A stretch of 64,000 nucleotides of DNA from Streptomyces seoulensis (lineage in GTDB: Bacteria; Actinomycetota; Actinomycetes; Streptomycetales; Streptomycetaceae): positions 2,076,853-2,140,852 of the forward strand of contig CP054936.1 in NCBI GenBank assembly GCA_013364255.1, written 5' to 3'. Position 1 is the first letter of the stretch, and each line of letters starts with the position of its first letter. The position numbers were made by a program, and so were the translations under genes. Below the pieces are notes generated by a model. It saw nothing but the letters and a program-made list of their open reading frames with translations, was not told the DNA's origin and did not search any database. Positions 52,551-60,669 of the stretch are shown in pieces.

Positions 52551-54266
52551 TCAGGCCACCGAGGCGCAGCCCGCGGCGCACAGCTCGCCGTGACCAGGTG
52601 CCGCGCAGGCGGCGAGCGCGACCGGGACCGGGCGGCCCGCCGAGGACGGACGGCCGGCCGGGGCCGGACGATCAGCCGAGGCCGGACGGGCGGCGGGGGT
52701 CGGGCGGGCGACCGGGGCCGGACGGGCGGCGGGAGCCGGACGGGCGGCCGGGGCCGGACGGGCGGCGGGGGTCGGGCGGGCGGCCGGGGCCGGACGGGCG
52801 GCGGGGGTCGGGCGGGCGGCAGGGGCCGGACGGGCGGCGGGAAGGGGGGTGTAGGCGACGGTGGTGGGGTGGGGTGTGGCCGGGTTCCGGGCGGCGGTGT
52901 GGCGGGTGCGCAGGACGGCGGCCGCGCCGATGGTGCCGGCGATCAGGACGCCGCCGGTCACGAGGGCGCCCCGGGCGCCCGCGGTCTGCATCAGCAGCCC
53001 CAGCAGCGGCGGCCCGACCAGGCTCCAGCCGGTGCTCGCCGTACGCCACACGCCGAGGACGCGGCCGCGCAGGTGCGAGGGCGGGTCGGTCTGGAGCACG
53101 GTCGTGCCCGCGGTGTCGGAGACGGACTCCACCACCGCCATCGGAGCGACGAGCAGCAGCAGGACCCACAGGGTCGGGGAGAGACCGGCGGCGATCTGCA
53201 GGACGGCTCCGGTGGCGGCCAGGGCGCCGACCATGCGGACCGACGGGCTGCGCAGCCGGCCGGCCAGCACCGCGCCCGCCACGCCGCCCACGGCCAGGAC
53301 GGTGGAGACCGTTCCGAACGACCCGGCGGCGCCGCCCAGCGGCCCGGTGACCAGGACGGCCAGGGTGAGGCCGTAGTTGCGGCCGAAGACGCTGCTGATC
53401 GCGGTGATGCCGGCCAGGGCGACGAGCCGCGGGCGGCTCAGGAAGAAGGCGAGGCCGTCCCGTGCGCCGGTGCCGCGCCGTTCGGACGCCGGGGCGGCCG
53501 TACGCGACGCCGTACGCGGGGCGGGCCGCTCGCGCGGGGCCGTCCGCGCGCGGGCGGCCGGTCCCTGCGGTCCGGCGGCGGGGTGCGGGCGCAGGAACGG
53601 GATCACCGCGGCGACGGCCAGGAAGGAGACGCCGTTGGCGACGTACGCCGCTCCGGGCCCCCACCAGCTGACGACCACGCCGGCCAGGGCGGTGCCGCCC
53701 ACCCGGCCGGCGCCGCTCACCACCGAGCCCAGCGCGATCGACGAGGGCAGGTCCCTGGGCGGTACGAGGTCGTTGCCGAGCAGGGCGCAGGCCGGCGCGT
53801 CGACGGTGGCGACCAGGCCGGTGACGGCGCCGAGCGCCATGAGGACCGGCACCGACAACTGGTCGGTGAGGACCAGCGCCGCGGTGAGGAAGCCGACGAG
53901 GGCCAGCAGGGCCTGGCTCACCGTGGCGGTCAGGCGGCGCGGCCAGGCGTCGACCACGGACCCGCCGAGGACGCCGAACAGCAGTCCGGGGGCGGCCTGC
54001 ACCGACAGGGACAGACCCGTCGCCGCGGCGGAGCCGGTGAGGTGGAGCACCAGCAGGTTCTGGGCGGTCAGCTGCATCCAGGTGCCCGCGTTGGACACCA
54101 GGTTGGCCGCGGACCACCAGCGCATGCCGGTGTGGCGCAGCGCCCGCCACGGGGCGCGGTCCTCGTCCCGGGCCGCCCGGCGATCGGGGCGGCGGGACGA
54201 GGGGAGGAACACCCGGCGGCCCGCGGTCGCGGGCGGGGCGGGGAAGGCAGGGGGGGAGGAAACCAC
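52551..54266 (-). CDS. MFS transporter, EntS-like family, with Ala-Pro-Arg repeat tail
   Basis: A 571-aa 12-helix transporter. Helix 1 has GMRWWSAANLVSNAGTWMQLTAQNLLVLHLTGSAAATGLSLSVQAAPGLLFGVLGGSVVDAWPRR, which is the MFS_3 (EntS-like) signature used by siderophore and drug exporters. The interdomain loop is long and Arg/Ala/Pro-rich. After about residue 475 comes a tail with ten or more copies of the hexapeptide P-A-A-R-P-x, coded by 18-bp DNA repeats (about 52670-52850). The start is uncertain: GTG 54266 was chosen, ATG 54350 is possible, and no good ribosome binding site precedes either. Substrate unknown. Confidence 0.85.
   Translation of the reverse strand: MVSSPPAFPAPPATAGRRVFLPSSRRPDRRAARDEDRAPWRALRHTGMRWWSAANLVSNAGTWMQLTAQNLLVLHLTGSAAATGLSLSVQAAPGLLFGVLGGSVVDAWPRRLTATVSQALLALVGFLTAALVLTDQLSVPVLMALGAVTGLVATVDAPACALLGNDLVPPRDLPSSIALGSVVSGAGRVGGTALAGVVVSWWGPGAAYVANGVSFLAVAAVIPFLRPHPAAGPQGPAARARTAPRERPAPRTASRTAAPASERRGTGARDGLAFFLSRPRLVALAGITAISSVFGRNYGLTLAVLVTGPLGGAAGSFGTVSTVLAVGGVAGAVLAGRLRSPSVRMVGALAATGAVLQIAAGLSPTLWVLLLLVAPMAVVESVSDTAGTTVLQTDPPSHLRGRVLGVWRTASTGWSLVGPPLLGLLMQTAGARGALVTGGVLIAGTIGAAAVLRTRHTAARNPATPHPTTVAYTPLPAARPAPAARPTPAARPAPAARPTPAARPAPAARPAPAARPAPVARPTPAARPASADRPAPAGRPSSAGRPVPVALAACAAPGHGELCAAGCASVA
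52670..52850 (-). repeat. 18-bp coding repeats (P-A-A-R-P-x) in the MFS tail
   Basis: About ten imperfect 18-bp units, built around GCCGGACGGGCGGC, run in frame. Each encodes Pro-Ala-Ala-Arg-Pro plus Ala or Thr or Val. Probably a disordered, slippage-prone tail. Confidence 0.7.
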
Positions 54267-54662
54267 GGGAGGTCGCTTTGCGTGAGGGGCCGGACGACGT
54301 GCCGTGCTGTGCCGCCAGGGGCGGCTCGACGGTGAGACATGGCCGGGCACAGCGGCTGCCCATCCTCACAGAAGCCCCGGTGTGCGCGGGGGCACAGGCC
54401 CGCCGACGGCGGCCTCCGCTGCTCCAACTGGCCGCCTGCGGCGGGGAGTCGGGGTCCCGGTGGTGTTCCTCACAGGGACGGCGCCGGTGGCCCCCTGGGC
54501 CGTCGCGGCGTGCGGAGGCGCGCCGGGTGGAGGCCGGACCGGTCCCCCGTTCCGGTCCGGCCTCCGCGAGCGGCCCGCGCAGTGGCTCCGCGGCCCGTCG
54601 AACCTACGTGGCCCGGGGAACCGTCGGTACCGCGCCGGTGCCCTTTCGGGCAGCCGGAGGAC
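54267..54662. other. intergenic region, no gene
   Basis: About 400 bases between the MFS gene and the PucR gene, both on the minus strand. It would hold the MFS promoter. Nothing specific was recognised. Confidence 0.45.
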
Positions 54663-56201
54663 TCACTCGTGCACAGGTCGGTCCGCAATGCCCTCATTCA
54701 TGTCCGTCAGGGCGGGCGGGTCGAGGTCGCCCGCGGCCAGATGGGCGAGGACGATCTCGTACAGATCGCTCCCGACGGTGAGGAGCCGTCGTTCCAGGAC
54801 GGGTTCCACGCCCCGTACGTGCTCCCGCACGGTCTGTGCGTGCACGCCGAGCAGGTGGGCGGCGCGTTCGGCGTTGCCGCCCGCGGCGATCCAGGCGCGC
54901 AGCGTGGTGCGCACGTCCCGGGTGTCCGCGGCCAGGCGGCCGAGCAGCTCGTGCGCCCAGGTGCGCAGCGCGGGGCCGGCCAGCAGGTCGGGCAGGCGGG
55001 CGGTGCGGGCGGGGGGCGCGGGGGCGGGTGCGGCGGCCGGGGCGGGGCCGAGGGCCGCCTCGGTGTTCAGGGCCAGGTGGACGGCGGCCCGGACGGTCAG
55101 CTGGGAGAAGTCGGCGCCGAGGAGCCGTTCCGCCCGTTCCATGCGGGCCCGTACGGTGTTGCGGCTCACGCCGAGGATCCGGGCGGCGCTCACCGCGGTG
55201 AACTCCAGGCCGAGCCGGGTGGTGGCGACCAGTTCGGCACGGGTGTGGTGGGGCAGGGCGTCCAGCGGGCGCAGCAGCCGGCCGGACCAGGCGCGCAGGG
55301 CCTCGGGGTCCATCAGGCGTTCGGGGTGGGTGCGCTCGGCGTACACGGCGGTGCCGTCGGGGCGGACCCGGGCCAGGGCGAGGGCGCTGACGGCCTGCCC
55401 GTAGGCGGTGGCGGTGCGGGCCAGGGTGTGCCGGGTGCTGCCGCCGAGGTAGGTGTGCGGGCGCCCGCCGACCAGGGAGCGCAGGCTGCGGCCGACGGTC
55501 TCGGCGGGGGCGACCACGATGACGTGGCCGTCGACGGCCGGGCAGCGCACGACCAGGGCCCGCCGGCCGGCGGCGTCCAGGCACTCGGCGGTCAGCCGTT
55601 CGCGTTCGTCGGGACGGACCTCCACGACGTAGACGGTGGCGGTGTCGGTGTCGAGCAGGCCCGGCCACAGGCCCGCGGCGACCCGGCGGGCGGAGACGGT
55701 GTCCTCGACCATCAGAAGTTGCAGGACGGCCAGGCGCAGCGCGGAGGCGGCCTGTTCGAGCCGTCGTGCGGCGGCGGCGCTCTCGTCGGCGCGCAGCAGC
55801 AGTTCGACCACGGCGGCGGTGCGGCCGAGCAGTTCGGCGGCCTGCCGGTCGAAGGGGGTGGCGCGGGCGACGGCCAGGACGCCGGCCGGGGGCGCGTGCG
55901 GGCGTCCCACGCTCACCGCGTGGACGTGCCGGCCGCGGTCCTGGAGGGACGCGGAGGCGAGCCGTCCGGCGAGGAGGTCGGCGACCGGGTCCTCGGCCAG
56001 CAGCGCCGGCTCCCCGGCCAGGAGCGCGCCGTCGCCGTCCAGGAGGCAGGCCGTGCCGTGCGCGGCGTCGGCGAGCCAGGCCACGACCTTGCGCACGTCC
56101 CGCCCGCCGGGCCGCAATTGCTCCAGAAGTTCCTCGGCCCAGGTCGCCGGTGGGCTGTGCGGGCCGTGTGCCACGGCGTCCCGATCCTCTCGGCCGGCCA
56201 T
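54663..56201 (-). CDS. PucR/CdaR-type helix-turn-helix regulator
   Basis: A 512-aa regulator. A GAF/sensor-like N-half (residues to about 280) is followed by two C-terminal DNA-binding segments of the PucR type: EFTAVSAARILGVSRNTVRARMERAERLLG and GNAERAAHLLGVHAQTVREHVRGVEPVLERRL. An Ala/Pro linker separates them. A repeat of the HTH is unusual for the family. ATG 56201 follows GAGGAGAGGG. The target is unknown; it is not next to an obvious catabolic operon. Confidence 0.87.
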   Translation of the reverse strand: MAGREDRDAVAHGPHSPPATWAEELLEQLRPGGRDVRKVVAWLADAAHGTACLLDGDGALLAGEPALLAEDPVADLLAGRLASASLQDRGRHVHAVSVGRPHAPPAGVLAVARATPFDRQAAELLGRTAAVVELLLRADESAAAARRLEQAASALRLAVLQLLMVEDTVSARRVAAGLWPGLLDTDTATVYVVEVRPDERERLTAECLDAAGRRALVVRCPAVDGHVIVVAPAETVGRSLRSLVGGRPHTYLGGSTRHTLARTATAYGQAVSALALARVRPDGTAVYAERTHPERLMDPEALRAWSGRLLRPLDALPHHTRAELVATTRLGLEFTAVSAARILGVSRNTVRARMERAERLLGADFSQLTVRAAVHLALNTEAALGPAPAAAPAPAPPARTARLPDLLAGPALRTWAHELLGRLAADTRDVRTTLRAWIAAGGNAERAAHLLGVHAQTVREHVRGVEPVLERRLLTVGSDLYEIVLAHLAAGDLDPPALTDMNEGIADRPVHE

Positions 56202-56559
56202 GTCGGCCCTCTCCTCTCTCCCTGTGCACCGCACTGACCTCGGTGTTTCCGGTCGAGGACGTTATCAGTGACGCGCACGGCGGTGCGGCTGCGGGCACGG
56301 GGCGGTGCGGCGCGCGGCGTACCGGCGGAAGAGGATCGGCGGCTTCGCCGGCGGGTCACGGGGGGAGGTGAGCGGCCGGCGAAGCCGCGCGTCCGGTGCC
56401 GGGGGGACAGCTCCCGGACGCTGTACACCTCTGGTTCCCCCGGATGCGCGGAGTAAGCCGGCGAAGTGGGAACGGATTCGGCGCGCGTCCTCGGGGGCGG
56501 CCCCGGCGCCCGTCGCGGCCCGCACAGCGGCGCGCCGGAGGACGGCATAAGCTCGGCGG
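56202..56559. other. intergenic region with an inverted repeat
   Basis: About 360 bases between divergent genes. It holds the inverted repeat at 56339-56388 and presumably both promoters. No gene is seen. Confidence 0.5.
56339..56388. repeat. 14-bp perfect inverted repeat between pucR-like and yciO genes
   Basis: GCGGCTTCGCCGGC (56339-56352) and GCCGGCGAAGCCGC (56375-56388) are perfect inverse copies separated by 22 bp. It lies 138 bp upstream of the PucR gene start, so it may be a divergent operator rather than a terminator. Confidence 0.6.
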
Positions 56560-57180
56560 ATGGCGAAGTACTTCGACGTTCACCCGGACAACCCCCAGCC
56601 GCGCGCCCTCCAGCAGGTCGTCGGCAGTCTGCGCGAGGGGGCGTTGATCGCGTATCCGACGGACTCCTGCTACGCCCTGGGCTGCCGGCTGGGCAGCCGG
56701 GACGGGGTCGAGCGGATCCGGTCGATCCGCCGGCTGGACGACCGGCACCACTTCACGCTGGTGTGCCAGGACTTCGCGCAGCTGGGGCAGTTCGTGCGGA
56801 TCGACAACGACGTGTTCCGCGCCATCAAGGCGTCCACGCCCGGCAGTTACACGTTCATCCTCCCGGCCACGCGGGAGGTGCCGCGCATGTTGCAGCATCC
56901 GAGGAAGAAGACCGTCGGGGTGCGCATCCCGGACCACGTCGTGGCGCAGGCGCTGGTGGCGGAGCTGGGCGAGCCGCTGCTGTCCAGCACGCTGCTGCTG
57001 CCCGACGAGGACGAGCCGATGACGCAGGGCTGGGAGATCAAGGACCGGCTCGACCACGAGCTGGACGCGGTGGTCGACTCGGGCGACTGCGGCACCGAGC
57101 CGACCACGGTCATCGACTTCTCCGGCGGGGAGGCCGAGATCGTGCGGCACGGCGCGGGCGACACCTCGCGGTTCGAGTGA
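56560..57180 (+). CDS. YciO/Sua5-family (threonylcarbamoyl-AMP synthase-like) protein
   Basis: A 206-aa protein of the Sua5/YciO/YrdC fold: ALIAYPTDSCYALGCRLGSRDGVERIRSIRRLDDRHHFTLVCQDFAQL is the nucleotide/threonine-binding N-half. GSYTFILPATREVPRML and KKTVGVRIPDHVV follow. YciO proteins resemble the tRNA t6A enzyme TsaC/Sua5, but their exact role is less clear. The YciO-type C-terminus (PLLSSTLLLPDEDEPMTQGWEI) favours YciO over the tRNA enzyme. ATG 56560. It may be co-expressed with the next gene. Confidence 0.92.
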   Translation: MAKYFDVHPDNPQPRALQQVVGSLREGALIAYPTDSCYALGCRLGSRDGVERIRSIRRLDDRHHFTLVCQDFAQLGQFVRIDNDVFRAIKASTPGSYTFILPATREVPRMLQHPRKKTVGVRIPDHVVAQALVAELGEPLLSSTLLLPDEDEPMTQGWEIKDRLDHELDAVVDSGDCGTEPTTVIDFSGGEAEIVRHGAGDTSRFE

Positions 57181-57287
57181 GCTGACGTCCCGCGCAGGGC
57201 TGTCACCGGCTCAGTTCCCGCGGCCGAGCCGGTAGTTGGGTCGACCCGCCGTGTGGGTGCGGCGGCGCCGTTGTTACGGTGCACGGC

Positions 57288-58790
57288 GTGTCTGACTCCT
57301 CACGCGATACCGTCGAAGGCGCCGGCTGGAACGCCGCCGAACGCGGCGAGTACCGGCGACTGCTGCCCGGCCGGGTCGAGAAGCTGTCGTGGCTGAACCC
57401 CAGGACGCTGTGGGCCGCCCGCAACGGCGTCGTGGCGTCCTGGTTCGGCGACCCCACCGGGCGTACCCGCGAGCGCTGGGTGGCGCAGCGTGCGGCGGCC
57501 GGCGCCCCGGCGGACAAGGTGGTCCGCCGCGCGGAGGGGGATCGTTTCTCCTTCATGGTGCTCGGTGACACCGGCGAGGGCGACGAGTCCCAGTACGCCG
57601 TCGTGCCGGGCTTCCTGAAGGTGAGCCGGGACACCTCGTTCGCCGTGATAGCCAGCGACGTGATCTATCCGGTGGGCCGTACGGACGACTACGGCACCAA
57701 GTTCTTCCGCCCGTACCAGGACTACCCGGCCCCCGTGTACGCCGTCCCCGGCAACCACGACTGGTACGAGGACCTGGGCGGGTTCATGCGCGTCTTCTGC
57801 GACGACGCGCCGCCGCTGGAACCGGAGCCCGCACCCCGGGCGCTCAGCGGGGCCTGGTGGCGGACGCTGCTGTGGCACCGGCCGCGTCCGGCCGACGAGG
57901 CGGCCCTCACCGAGGCGCGCAAGCTGCGCTCCGCGCCGGGGCAGCAGGCCGTCCAGCCGGGCCCCTACTGGGCGATCGACGCCGGGCCGGTACGGATCGT
58001 CGGCATCGACACCGGGCTGCTCGGCACGCTCGACGCCGAACAGGGCGCCTGGCTGCGGGAGGTCTCGCGCGGGCCCCGCCCGAAGATCCTGATCACCGGT
58101 TCGCCGCTGTACGTGGACGGCGAGCACCATCCCTGCGCCATCGAGGGCGGCGGCACCGTCGACGACGTCGTGCGCGACCCGGCCCACCGCTACGTGGCCG
58201 CGATCGGCGGCGACATCCACAACTACCAGCGCTATCCGGTGGACGTGGACGGGCGTGTCGTCCAGTACGTCGTCTCCGGCGGCGGCGGCGCGTTCATGCA
58301 CGCCACGCACACCATCCCGCGGGTGTCGGTGGCGAACGTGACGGAGCGCGACTTCCGCTGCTACCCGCTGCGCGGCGACTCCCTCGCCTTCTACGGCCGG
58401 CTCTACGGCCGCCGGCTGCGGCTGCCCCGGTTCTTCGCCCTCACCGAGGCCGAGGCGATGGCCGTGGTCGCCGAACGGCTCGGCGTCCCGCCGGTGCGGC
58501 ACCCGGCCGGGCCGGTCCGGGTCACCCGGCGGATGCGGCTGGTGGCGAGCCTGCTGGGCGCGGGCCGGCGGCCGGAGCGCCGGGCGCGCTTCCGGCTGCC
58601 GGTGCGCAAGATCTACACCCAGCTGTTCTCCCCCGGCTCGGCCACCTACAGCCCGCCGTTCTTCAAGTCCTTCCTGCGTCTGGACGTCACCCCCGAGGCG
58701 GTGCGGCTGCGCTGCTTCGCGGCGACGGGCAACCGGGCGCAGGAGATCGACCCGCCGGTCGAGGACGAGGTGACCATCCCGCTGGTCTGA
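57288..58790 (+). CDS. metallophosphoesterase family protein
   Basis: A 500-aa protein with the calcineurin-like motifs: SFMVLGDTGEGDESQ (first Asp), VIYPVGRTDDYGTKFF, VPGNHDWYEDLGG (Asn-His-Asp), and AIGGDIHNYQRYPV (His, His). A C-terminal beta domain (about residues 400-500) is specific to this group and unknown. No signal peptide. GTG 57288 was chosen over GTG 57279 because the conserved start is closer; the upstream TTGTTACGGT may be a promoter -10, allowing a short leader. Substrate unknown. Converges with the dioxygenase gene. Confidence 0.88.
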   Translation: MSDSSRDTVEGAGWNAAERGEYRRLLPGRVEKLSWLNPRTLWAARNGVVASWFGDPTGRTRERWVAQRAAAGAPADKVVRRAEGDRFSFMVLGDTGEGDESQYAVVPGFLKVSRDTSFAVIASDVIYPVGRTDDYGTKFFRPYQDYPAPVYAVPGNHDWYEDLGGFMRVFCDDAPPLEPEPAPRALSGAWWRTLLWHRPRPADEAALTEARKLRSAPGQQAVQPGPYWAIDAGPVRIVGIDTGLLGTLDAEQGAWLREVSRGPRPKILITGSPLYVDGEHHPCAIEGGGTVDDVVRDPAHRYVAAIGGDIHNYQRYPVDVDGRVVQYVVSGGGGAFMHATHTIPRVSVANVTERDFRCYPLRGDSLAFYGRLYGRRLRLPRFFALTEAEAMAVVAERLGVPPVRHPAGPVRVTRRMRLVASLLGAGRRPERRARFRLPVRKIYTQLFSPGSATYSPPFFKSFLRLDVTPEAVRLRCFAATGNRAQEIDPPVEDEVTIPLV

Positions 58791-58878
58791 CCCGCCCCGC
58801 CCGTCCGGCCGTTCCCACCGACGGCCCGGCGCACGGTCCGGCCCGGTCCGGCGCCCCGGCGCGCGGTCCCGCTCCGGC

Positions 58879-59868
58879 TCACCACCGGCCCGGCGCGCTG
58901 CCCGTGACCGGGGTGGAGGGCCTGCCGTCCACCCCGGCCGGCACGTCGCCGGCGAGCATCACGCGGTGCATGATCCGCGGGTGGTCCAGACGGGCGTTGT
59001 CGGACGGGGCCAGGTGGATGGTGGCGCGGTTGTCCCAGAAGGCCACGCTGCCCGGCTCCCAGCGGAAGCGGACCGTGTACTCGGGCCGGACCGCCTGCTC
59101 CAGCAGCATGTCCAGGACGGCCGCGCTCTCCGGGCGGGACAGGCCCTCGATCTGCTCGACGTAGTAGCCGTTGACGAACAGCACCCGCTCCCCCGTCTCG
59201 GGGTGGACGCGCACCAGCGGGTGCACGGTGGCGGTCTGGTGCTCCAGCAGGCGGCGGACGTAGGCGTCGTCGCCGGGCCGCGGCTGGTAGCCGACGCCGA
59301 GCCGGTGCTCGGCGCGCAGCCCGTCGACGAAGGCGCGCACCGGGGCGGACAGTCCGGCGTAGGCGGCGGCCAGGTTGGCCCAGGTGGTGTCGCCGCCGTA
59401 CGGCGGCACGCGCTCGGCGCGCAGGACGGTCGCGGCCGGCGGGTCGACCCGGGCGCCGTGGTCGCAGTGCCAGCCGCGCAGCAGGGTGTGCCGGCGGCGG
59501 TGCAGCCATTCGTCGTGGTCCATCCCGAACCGGCCGCCCAGTTCCAGCCGGTCGGCGGTGGTCTCCACCTCCGGGACGCCGGCCGGGGAGGCGCCGCCGC
59601 GCCGCGGCAGGACCACCGGCGCGCCGAAGCGGCGGGCGAAGGCCACGTGCCCCTCGTGGTCGAGGCGCTGTCCGCGGAAGAACACCACCTTCCAGCGCAG
59701 CACCGCCGCGCGGATCGCGGCGACCACCGTGTCGTCCAGGTCGCCGGCCAGGTCGACGCCGGTGATCTCGGCCCCGATGTGCCCGGCGACCGGGCTGACC
59801 TGGACGGCGCCGGCCGGCCCGCCGCCGGCCGCCCGCTCGTGTGCCTGTGCTCCCGTGCCCGTCGTCAT
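58879..59868 (-). CDS. TauD/TfdA family Fe(II)/2-oxoglutarate dioxygenase
   Basis: A 329-aa enzyme of the alpha-ketoglutarate-dependent dioxygenase family. N-half: SPVAGHIGAEITGVDLAGDL, LRWKVVFFRGQRLDHEGHVAFARRFG. Iron ligands are His134 and Asp136 in RGWHCDHGAR, and His285 in WDNRATIHLAP; Arg302 (IMHR) likely binds 2-oxoglutarate. ATG 59868 follows CGGAG. TauD-like enzymes attack taurine, 2,4-D-like acids and similar sulfonates or carboxylates; the substrate is not determined here. No transporter gene is adjacent. Confidence 0.93.
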   Translation of the reverse strand: MTTGTGAQAHERAAGGGPAGAVQVSPVAGHIGAEITGVDLAGDLDDTVVAAIRAAVLRWKVVFFRGQRLDHEGHVAFARRFGAPVVLPRRGGASPAGVPEVETTADRLELGGRFGMDHDEWLHRRRHTLLRGWHCDHGARVDPPAATVLRAERVPPYGGDTTWANLAAAYAGLSAPVRAFVDGLRAEHRLGVGYQPRPGDDAYVRRLLEHQTATVHPLVRVHPETGERVLFVNGYYVEQIEGLSRPESAAVLDMLLEQAVRPEYTVRFRWEPGSVAFWDNRATIHLAPSDNARLDHPRIMHRVMLAGDVPAGVDGRPSTPVTGSAPGRW

Positions 59869-60053
59869 GTGCGCTCCGCTGGTCGTCCGTCCGGTCGCGT
59901 CCTGCCCAGAAGATCGTGACAGCGATCCGGCGCCGGGTCGACAGGGCCTGGTGCCGCTCGGCGCGGCGCGCGCCCGGGCCGGCGGCGCGTCGGCCGGGCA
60001 GCGGGGGGTACTCGGAGGCGTCGGTGCACACGATCAGTACGAGGAGGCCCGGC

Positions 60054-60665
60054 GTGGCTGCGGACGACCGGCTGCGGGAGTACCGCGGCAAGCGTGACTT
60101 CGGACGGACCATGGAGCCGTCGGGGCAGCGGGCCCCGGGCGACGAGGCGCCGCGGTTCGTGGTGCAGATCCACGACGCGCGCCGGACGCACTTCGACTTC
60201 CGGCTCCAGGTGGGCGACGTGCTGAAGTCCTGGTCGGTCCCCAAGGGGCCCTCGGACGACCCGCACGACAAGCGGCTCGCGGTGCCCACCGAGGACCACC
60301 CGCTGGAGTACGAGCACTTCGAGGGCGTGATCCCGAAGGGCGAGTACGGCGGCGGCACGGTGATCGTCTGGGACCGGGGCACCTACGAGCCGCTGAGCCA
60401 CGACCGCCGGGGGCGTCCGGTCGGCTTCGCCGAGTCCCTGGAGCACGGGCACGCCACCTTCCGCCTGTACGGCGAGAAGCTGCGCGGCGAGTACGCCCTC
60501 ACCCGCTTCCGCGACGGCCGCGACGGCGAGGAGGAGGCGTGGCTGCTGGTGCGCAAGGGCACGGGCGGTACGGACGCGCACGGCACCCCCGATCCGCACC
60601 GGGCCCGCTCGGTGCGCACCGGACGCACCCTCGCCCAGGTCGCGGCGGAGGGCGGCGAGGAGTAG
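60054..60665 (+). CDS. stand-alone LigD-like DNA 3'-phosphoesterase domain protein
   Basis: A 203-aa protein equal to the N-terminal phosphoesterase domain of bacterial LigD, which trims 3'-phosphate and ribonucleotide ends in non-homologous end joining. Metal-site residues line up: His40 in VVQIHDARRTHFDFRLQV, with His46, Asp48, Arg50, and His82 in TEDHPLEYEHFEG. SWSVPKGPSDDP and GVIPKGEYGGGTVIVWD are family signatures. No polymerase or ligase domain is fused. GTG 60054 follows GAGGAGG. An ATP-dependent ligase gene starts 3 kb downstream. The C-terminus has a short polar tail. Confidence 0.94.
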   Translation: MAADDRLREYRGKRDFGRTMEPSGQRAPGDEAPRFVVQIHDARRTHFDFRLQVGDVLKSWSVPKGPSDDPHDKRLAVPTEDHPLEYEHFEGVIPKGEYGGGTVIVWDRGTYEPLSHDRRGRPVGFAESLEHGHATFRLYGEKLRGEYALTRFRDGRDGEEEAWLLVRKGTGGTDAHGTPDPHRARSVRTGRTLAQVAAEGGEE

Positions 60666-60669
60666 CCGC

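Noticed and set aside
57279..57287. Start of the metallophosphoesterase at GTG 57279
   Set aside because: It would add three residues inside the likely promoter -10 region; GTG 57288 fits better, though the difference is small.
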